Source: Plasmopara viticola (Eukaryota > Oomycota > Peronosporomycetes > Peronosporales > Peronosporaceae). Taken from it: a DNA stretch of 64,000 nucleotides. Position numbers and translations under genes: made by a program. Positions 56,901-64,000 of this stretch are shown piece after piece. The number at the start of each line of letters is the position of its first letter. The stretch's first letter is position 1. The stretch spans positions 124,001 to 188,000 of the forward strand of contig MBPM02000027.1 of the NCBI GenBank assembly GCA_001695595.3, given 5' to 3'. Under the pieces are notes generated by a model. The model searched no databases. It was not told where the DNA came from and was given only the letters and a program-made list of their open reading frames with translations.

Positions 56901-57282
56901 GCTCTAAGCTGGAACATTCCTGAGCTGTGGCGATTCGGAAGTATATATCAATATACGCAAAGTTTGTTTCATATTGATTATAGTATCGCATGGTTTGAGA
57001 AAGACGTCCCGCATTTTAATAAGGAAGAGAAGTTGCTCAAGCTTTGATCATGTCTTACAGGTAAGCACCTACCTCCTGTATATAAGCCTTTGTATTATAA
57101 TCCCCCCGCCACAGGTCCGATCTCCTAGCTAAAGAAGCAGTAGCTTTGAAAGTTTGAATAAGCAAAGTAAGAGAAAGTGAAAGTCTGAATAAGCCACATT
57201 GAGGCTGCTAATTTTAGTGTGCACCCATCAATCTACATTCATTGCGTGAAAACCAGCTGAAAGTGATATCTAGGTGTAACAC
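50920..57282. other. 6.4-kb decayed, AT-rich tract
   Basis: No open frame above ~99 codons and no domain I can name. A few protein-like runs exist (for example minus-strand YWLVVYGVGFLPAGMNL near 55130), without a family match. Likely old retroelement sequence. Confidence 0.4.
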
Positions 57283-57710
57283 AGTTCGGAGGAAGCTGAT
57301 CGAAGTCGGTCGTCGGACGAGGCTGAGGCGCGGGTGAGGTGGAGTCGTAAAGGAGGAGGAGTGTTATTGCTTAAAGCAATTTGAGAAGTGATATTAAATG
57401 AAGAGCTCTTACGACTTATCTTCTTGCTACAGCTCAACTGGTGGCTCTCAGCCATCTACTGCTACCATCCTAAAAGCTATCATTATTCTTTTTTCCGATT
57501 GGCTTTTTACACATCCTAGATTTTTTTATCCAACAAGGTCTCTTGGTTCCCAATGATTATTGGACATTTGGAACTATCTCTTGGGTCGGAAACTTTATTA
57601 TCACCTATACCTATGGAAAGTACTGTACTTTACGCAAAATCTATCTTTTTGCGTAAAAGCCGTTACCGGCAAAACTGCCTGTGACGACAGTCACGTCACA
57701 CTAGGTAGCC
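57283..57710 (-). repeat. Decayed LTR-like repeat, better-preserved copy
   Basis: Counterpart of 13990-14415 in the same orientation. Includes CTCAACTGGTGGCTCTCAGCCATC, CAACAAGGTCTCTTGG and TTGGACATTTGG. No adjoining pol sequence was recognised, so it may be a solo LTR. Confidence 0.5.
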
Positions 57711-58759
57711 GATCAAGTCGTTTATATGGTAGTTGGCTGGTGCGGGTGAAGAGCACGTAGTGCGACACAACAATTAGTTGAGCTGCCAATTATATCTGCG
57801 AATTTGTCATCACAAGGTACTTAAAACTCAGATTAAAATCGCATATCCACTCTGTTATTTCTAGCGAACGTATATTAGCTGCTTTCGGGGCCTTATTACC
57901 CACAGTTGGTAGCGCTATGTTACCCACTTTTAGTACACTATTATTAGCGATTTCGGCAACCGGTGCTGCCAGTAAATCTTGATTAGCTACTAACAAAGGC
58001 TTTAAAGAAGTGAGCCATTGTCCTGGTACGCAACTTCTGACCTCCGTTGCGGTCGTATTTATTATTTTGAAGGTATAGCGGCAGGCAGGGGTCGCGCGTA
58101 TAAAACTGAGAAATAGCAAACCCACTTAATATAATTACGTGTCGATATTTACTATGTATCTGGTGGCGTACACCAGCCGTCAGTCGTATGTGCATTTTGC
58201 CAGCTCTTAGCAGACCGAATGATACCAATTGAAAAGGTTGACGTTTAGTAGAATTCTCGTTGAGTCCATTCTGTCGTCAATTTTAAGCCATTAGCGCCAA
58301 AATATGAAATTAAGCAAAAGAAGGGCAAGGCTGCATTTTCTCGTTAGTCAGAAAAAATATTAAACTTATTTTTGAGACATTATCAGCTATACCAATTTAT
58401 TACTGATGTATACATTTTTACAGATCTCGGTCTATGTTGGCTATAAGGGAATTTGTTGGTAGATTGGGTTTGGTTAAAGCTTTTCCAATTGTGTGCACTT
58501 CTAATGCCGTTCTCCATGGTTGCTAGAAGCCGCTGCTATCGCCACCATTGCCGTATAGTTTCTCCATAATTTGGTCAAGCTTCGTCGTCAACCATCATGC
58601 ACTTTACCTTATCAAGAATTTTGCAAAGCACAATAAGACGATAGAGCTTCTTGACAGGTACATTTTCTTTTTTGCAACATTTCGGTATTCTGATGTTCCG
58701 CCGTTTTAATGTATACATATCTCTAACCGTGAATATTGACTTTGCCAAATTCATTGAGA
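57711..58759. other. Tract upstream of the MFS gene
   Basis: Two overlapping minus-strand open frames (58228-57983 and 58125-57790) share no recognised motif. TTCATTGAG lies directly before the MFS start codon and resembles an oomycete initiator, implying a very short leader if used. Confidence 0.35.
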
Positions 58760-60130
58760 ATGCTGTCACAATCGCTCCTACGTCGATCATGCAGCCTGTT
58801 CGCCGGTATGCTTCTCATGCTTGGAGTGGGTTCGACGTACGCTTTATCAGCTTGGAATGCACAGCTAAAAACACTGCTGCACTTTACGCAGGCAGGTATT
58901 TCCACGGTTTCTGCAATGACCATGTTGGGCACGTACATGTCGTACATTCCTGGCGCTATCTTTGACCGATTTGGACCGTATACATGCGTTCTTTTTAGTG
59001 GCAGTGCTATGCTTGTGATTTACTTCGGGTTATTTACAATGCTGCAATTTGCGCCGGAAAGTGCGAGTCCGCTAAACATTGGCTGTGCAATGATGCTATT
59101 TGGATTGCTCAGTTCCTTTTGCGTCTTCTCATCCATTGTTCCAAACGAGTCCATCTTTGGAGAAAACAATCGTGGCAAGGTTATGGCAGCTCTCATGTCG
59201 GCATACAGTTGTGGCGGTGCTTTCTTTGCCTTCGTTTTCCACGAGGGTTTTCACAGCAGCGACGTGCCGGGCTACTTCCTCTTTGTGGGGAATTACCTGC
59301 TAGCTGCTTGCATGTTTGGATGGTGCGTTTTCGCCCGCCAAACTCGTGAAGAATCAAGAAAGGACGAAATTAAGGGTTCAAAATGTGTTTTAAGAGCCCA
59401 AGGTGGCGCTAGTATTGAAATGGGAGGACAAGTAAATGCCTCCGAATTTAGTGAGAAATCCTACGATATCACAGGTATGGATTTGGTGATGGACATGCGA
59501 TTTTGGATGCTCTTTGTACCAGTAATGATCGTCGTTGGTGCCGGTTTACTGGTCATGTCCAATGTGTCGTTTATTGTGGAGTCATTCGGCGGCTCACTGC
59601 AGCAGGTTCCACTTATGGTGGCACTTTTCTCCATCATGAATACGATCGGCCGCCTTTTGACGGGAGCTCTTTCAGATATTTTCTTAACAACATACCCGCG
59701 CGCCTATTTTGCTGGAATCTCGGCGCTGCTTACTGTCATAACACAAGGTGTCTTTCTATCTATACCAGCAAGCTGGCTCGTGCTGCCCGTGGCTATGGCC
59801 GGTTTCTCGGAGGGCATAATGTTCGGCACATTTCCCGTAATAATTCGCGAAGAGTTTGGTCTTCGGCACTTCGGCAAGAATTTTGGTCTTTTGAGTATCG
59901 CAAATTGCATCGGGTACCCGCTCATTTTCAGTCCGCTAGCGTCGTTCGTCTACCAGCATTCATCAGGCATTCGTACTGTCAACGGTCTGGAGAAGTGTTA
60001 TGGGACGCAGTGCTTCGCAATTGTCTTTGTAGTAGCCATTGTACTTTCGGTTATGGCGCTCGGGTGCTGCACTCAGCTCGCCCGCTTACAACGACGTCCC
60101 TGTACTTTTCACCAATACCAGCAGATTTGA
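58760..60130 (+). CDS. Nodulin-like major facilitator superfamily transporter
   Basis: 456 residues from the ATG at 58760. The open frame extends 24 nt further upstream only from a TTG, so the ATG is preferred. About twelve hydrophobic helices. The N-terminal half has the nodulin-like pattern GVGSTYALSAWNAQLKTLL…GTYMSYIPGAIFDRFGP, with the MFS loop Asp-Arg-Phe-Gly after helix 2. A ~60-residue charged central loop follows (RQTREESRKDE). The second half has MRFWMLFVPVMIVVGAGLL and NTIGRLLTGALSD, the equivalent loop after helix 8. C-terminus is polar (RLQRRPCTFHQYQQI). Substrate unknown; relatives in plants and protists move small organic solutes or metals. Intronless and isolated among decayed sequence. 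Confidence 0.88.
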   Translation: MLSQSLLRRSCSLFAGMLLMLGVGSTYALSAWNAQLKTLLHFTQAGISTVSAMTMLGTYMSYIPGAIFDRFGPYTCVLFSGSAMLVIYFGLFTMLQFAPESASPLNIGCAMMLFGLLSSFCVFSSIVPNESIFGENNRGKVMAALMSAYSCGGAFFAFVFHEGFHSSDVPGYFLFVGNYLLAACMFGWCVFARQTREESRKDEIKGSKCVLRAQGGASIEMGGQVNASEFSEKSYDITGMDLVMDMRFWMLFVPVMIVVGAGLLVMSNVSFIVESFGGSLQQVPLMVALFSIMNTIGRLLTGALSDIFLTTYPRAYFAGISALLTVITQGVFLSIPASWLVLPVAMAGFSEGIMFGTFPVIIREEFGLRHFGKNFGLLSIANCIGYPLIFSPLASFVYQHSSGIRTVNGLEKCYGTQCFAIVFVVAIVLSVMALGCCTQLARLQRRPCTFHQYQQI

Positions 60131-61877
60131 GGAAACGTGGGAGCCAAAGAAAAATAGTAATTGGCGACTTGCGAACTGCGGAGAATTATGCTAAAGACAA
60201 ACCTCGATTAGGGGGCATCAATAACAATTTATACTTGCAATTCGTAAGATCACAACATTCCTGCAATAAAAGATTCTTGAACCTGGCGAGGGCAGATCTT
60301 CAATCGCTTAAACTAATCACTGGGCCTGCATTCGCAAATAGCGCACGGCTGTGCTTCGTGGGCACCCTGCGCATGTTTGCTGCGACTACGCTGCCGTGTG
60401 CTCACATGCTTGCGTTGGTCTATCTGCATTCAGTTTCGCCATTTCAATCAGGCACAATAAATACTTTCTTTGGCTGTAAGAGGGAACACTAAGGGCATCT
60501 CCACTATCAGTGGTCTCAATGCGATGGTTAAAATTGGAGTTCGCTGTTTGCAAGCAAGGTTCAACCCATTGTTCCATGGCTTCATTTCAACAGAAGACAA
60601 GTCTTTTTTTTAATATATCTTCCCCATAATACGCGAAATTTGGATGTTGCGCGAAGAGAAATCATGGACGAGATTTGAGATCAAACAATGGAAATGTTGG
60701 GTACCGACAACAGCGAGGTGAATGACAAGACGTACGATAAATATTGGCGTCGATTTGCTGCTCGCGTGCCCGTACTAAAAACTTTAACGCTACGCATGTA
60801 ATTTAAAAGTAACAAAGCCTCTAGCACTTGCGATAAAGATGTTGTCTCTTATCAAGAAATGAATGTAAATTTCCTGCACATAGATACTTTTGGAGACCAC
60901 GTCAATCTTTTGTATCGTTCAGCGGGGCTGCCGTAGCTATTGCATAGAAAAAGCTTGATCTAGAAGAAATAAGAGTCTGGCTGATACTAAGAGCTGCCAT
61001 AAGCCAGCCTTATGTCAGTTAATCTTACCGCTGGATAATATTTAGCCCTGAGGATCAAAACCTTCTTAGGTAAATGTCAAAAAATTGAGATTTAGCATCG
61101 ATACGTACTTATACGCATAAGCAGTGGTCATTAGATCACGTATTATTCTTCTGCATACTTCTTGTTACAAAGTCCTGTCTTCTTGATGCTTGACACATCA
61201 CTTGACTTGCGTCGCACAATATGGTTGTACAATCATTAAGTGCGACCTACACTAAATTCATGTGTCGTTATACCCAAATTCTGGATGATCATACAAGTTA
61301 AAGCTTTCTTTTAAAACTTTCTTAGACTGTAACTTGTGCCACCTCTTAGAAGCTAACACAGTAGGAGTCATAAAGTGCCCTCAGCATCTCACCAAAGCAT
61401 TATTACTGCTTTCGGCTTTGCTTGTAAGGCGAGAGAGGGAACGATGTGCCACCTTTGTATACAAAAAAGGTTCACTTGGGAGATGAAAAAATGGTGGCTC
61501 TCTTGGAATCCAAATAGTGTATTCTTAAAAAGCAGGCTCATTCTAACATACACACCGAAAATTAATCTACGATCTCCCTGTTCTTACGTAGAGCTCTACA
61601 ATAGCCGGTATCTCCAAGGCACGAGTCATGCTCACGATCATTTACTTAGCAACAAAAGCACGCTGTAGCGTCGGATAATATCTCGGTTGCTCATTAAGCA
61701 CACTCGCATCAACGAAGCACAACTGGAGTGGTACTGAATGTGAGTGGATTGAAAATCCATAATAGGGCTGGCAAATTCTCCTTTTCGTGAGCAGGGAGCC
61801 CGAGATAAGCTCTGTATGTAACCCCAAGCTTTCAATTCTAGTGATGGAAAGCTTTGTCGTGCCAGGGACGCTGAACA
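60131..61877. other. Decayed tract downstream of the MFS gene
   Basis: A 330-codon open frame that overlaps the 3' end of the MFS gene in another frame continues to 60492 but has no motif. Otherwise nothing recognised. Confidence 0.4.
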
Positions 61878-62084
61878 TCATAATTGAAAATGTCTACGAT
61901 GGTAGGGTAGTATTTGTCTAAAAGAAGCCTCAATCTTGTAAGAGTTATCAAAGAGAGGATATTCCCTCCACTTTACAAGATACTGGGAGTGACCATATCG
62001 GCGACGCTGCGCGATAATGCTGTCCAAGTGATCGTGCTGCTCGCTCGCATTGTAGAAAAATAGGTGAGAAGGTTCAAAAGTCAT
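61878..62084 (-). mobile_element. Ty3/gypsy chromodomain fragment
   Basis: Minus strand reads HLDSIIAQRRRYGHSQYLVKWREYPLF then NSYKIEASF, matching the chromodomain core (…I…R…QYLVKWKGYP…NSWEPE) at the integrase C-terminus of chromoviruses. The Trp of NSWEP is replaced by Tyr. Upstream sequence (to ~62300) is frame-broken. Confidence 0.75.
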
Positions 62085-64000
62085 GCGGCTTCTATTTTAG
62101 TCAATCGGCACTGAGCAAACGCAGCACAATAGCTACGCCAGTCATCTTGACTGTATACCCAGGACATTCACTGGGTGCCACAACCTTAAAATTTGTTTTG
62201 GGCCTTTACTTGACCAGCTCTCGGGCTTCAAGTTTGAACTTCGTACTATGCGAGGGTCGCTTTTAGCAAGCCGCTCGTTAATTTCCCAATTATAACCAAA
62301 GCCGTAGTGTGGCAGCGCTGGTGAAACGCGACGTCAAATGAATCCGTTCACGTACAATGTTGCCACGTCGACCATTCCCGTCACAGCCGCTATGTGAGCC
62401 GTCTGTCGAAAATTTGGCAGGCTGAGTCCAAAATTTGCTAACAGACTGCCAGCAGCGTAGCAAAACCGGCAAGCTTGCCAATGGTGCGGCCGAGTTTGGC
62501 GAGAATATTCGTGCACATTTGTTTAAACATACATGTGCAAGTGGGCCACCAATAGTGGGTATTCTGTATGCTTAAGAGAATCGTTATATGAGCCTAACAA
62601 AAAACACAATGTTTTAAATCTCACCATAGGGGGCGATGAAGCACCTTGTTTGATGCTGCAAAAGACCAGCTTATCATACAACGATCATCGATGTAGCGTT
62701 ACAATTAACCGTACTGACAATTCTTTGTTTAAGCCATTTAATCAGTGCTTCAGCGATTCTACGCACATGTATACGTAGCGCGAATGAGATTCGTTACAGA
62801 TGTGGCAAAATTTGGGTGGTAATTTGGGCGACACCAGAGCGCATCAGCTAAAGCGTTTGCCTTACCGGTTTATGTTTAACTACGAATATATACTTCGCAA
62901 ACAAGGAGCATCATCTGGTCATTCTCTGTGAGAGGTGAGGCTACTGTGTCGCGGTGCATAACTTGTATAGATCATGAGGGGCTTATATTAAGGCTTTCGT
63001 TTTTACAATAGCATACCTCATTGCTCAAAACTGCCGAGATCTAAATGCGATCATCCAATATCGCTCTAAGGTGTCTGCTTGCAATAGTGCAATGAGACGG
63101 CAAATTTTAACGCAACACAGATGACGCTAAGCAATCGTTTTGGACCTGACATAATAAAGATCGGCGGCTCTCTGACTTCGTGTAATGCCTATCGTGTTCG
63201 GATTTCTTAACCCGCCCTACATCCCTCTTGAGTAAAGAAGACAATAGTCTCGCTACGGCTGCGTAATTTGCCCTTTCCTTATGTGAGTTTTGGCAATACA
63301 AAGTCGCTTTCTTAATTCTATCTGGTTTAACGAAATCGGATATCCAATGATGGCCTTAACCTTAGCAGGAATTGACCGAAAGCCACGCTACTCAATTAAG
63401 CCTCCTTATTAGCGCTTTTTTTGCTATTCATGCACTATTCTGCGCTAACGTAGGACTTCTTCGTGCGCGTACACTCGACCACTACTCGTAAGTAGACAGA
63501 TCGTTGTCCCACGTCTGTGTTTTCGTGCCCTGTAAGACTGCGGGCAGAGTATTATCAATATATGTCCGCTCGTAAGCTTTGTAGACACTAAACAACTGCC
63601 TCATTTTTCAATCAGACGTCACAGGTGCATTCAAAAAGCCCTTGAGGCATGTAAACCGCTATCGGAGTATACTGCTAAAAATCCACGCCATAATCATTTC
63701 AATGTCTCTCTTCAGCAAGATCCGATGCTATACGTCGACTAGTTAACGTTTTATATATTCCCATATTAATTTGTGACACATTCTCCCTGACGTTTTGCGC
63801 CTTCATCGAGATGGTGCCGTATTTAGCTTGTTATAAACGTGTACGATGCGTCACTTGTCATGCCACTCTTGACACACAAGAAAGGTGTAAAGCGGGAATA
63901 TCTACTTTTCGAATTAGTACCGCTTCATGCATTTATTCACTTAGATAAAGCCGTTGACGTCACAATGGTTCTTTGGCTAAGGTGTCACTCAGTATTCTGC
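62085..64000. other. Decayed tract to window end
   Basis: Short frames only. 62290-62516 (minus) may be further gypsy integrase sequence but lacks a clear block. Confidence 0.35.

Noticed and set aside
59503..60492. 330-codon ORF overlapping the MFS gene
   Set aside because: An out-of-frame shadow of the transporter for most of its length; Arg/Cys/Ser/His-rich as expected for a shifted frame.
1..64000. CRISPR arrays, bacterial operons, rRNA genes, telomere repeats
   Set aside because: Looked for and not seen. The only regular array is the tRNA-Met higher-order repeat.

Overview
The window looks like nuclear DNA of an oomycete, most likely a zoosporic member of the Peronosporales (Phytophthora or a downy mildew relative). 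This is inferred from several things together: genes with few, very short introns (about 45-70 nt, GT...AG), a eukaryotic Rab3GAP2 and the flagellar ruler protein CCDC39, a nuclear lumazine synthase, a nodulin-like MFS transporter, and large amounts of decayed LINE and Ty3/gypsy sequence. No species was identified.

Layout. (1) 1-4314: a tandem array of elongator tRNA-Met genes in ~203-bp monomers. The monomers are organised into a 1,086-bp higher-order unit, each unit carrying one SINE-like insertion with A and B boxes. (2) 5.27-11.85 kb: one nearly full-length but inactivated LINE on the minus strand (ORF1, AP-type endonuclease, reverse transcriptase, C-terminal zinc finger). (3) 12.1-15.3 kb: fragments of Ty3/gypsy elements, minus strand, with a decayed LTR. 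(4) 17.0-18.2 kb: a SINE with a perfect 13-bp target duplication, a broken cysteine-rich reading frame and a broken 198-codon gene. (5) 18.6-22.5 kb: a convergent pair of apparently live genes, CCDC39 (+) and lumazine synthase (-). (6) 22.9-26.4 kb: LINE fragments, a tRNA relic and a broken reading frame. (7) 26.9-29.2 kb: a seven-helix membrane protein gene, then an unidentified gene that has been split by a second copy of the 17-kb SINE family and that ends in an inverted duplication. (8) 29.2-45.6 kb: a gene-poor, AT-rich tract of decayed sequence with small repeats. (9) 45.7-50.9 kb: a full-length RAB3GAP2 gene (-) in four exons, head-to-head with a probable small four-exon membrane-protein gene (+) that single-frame ORF finding misses. 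(10) 50.9-58.7 kb: decayed tract with an LTR relic. (11) 58.8-60.1 kb: a nodulin-like MFS transporter. (12) 60.1-64.0 kb: decayed tract with a gypsy chromodomain.

The apparently functional genes do not form a pathway. They are housekeeping or cell-biology genes (axoneme assembly, riboflavin synthesis, Rab regulation, membrane transport) separated by transposon graveyards. The most unusual structure is the tRNA-Met/SINE higher-order array. There a retroposon landed in the D-loop of a tRNA gene, duplicated the first 18 nt of that gene as its target site (so a full tRNA was kept on one side), and was then amplified with its neighbours as a satellite-like unit. All calls were made by eye from the sequence; no searches were run.
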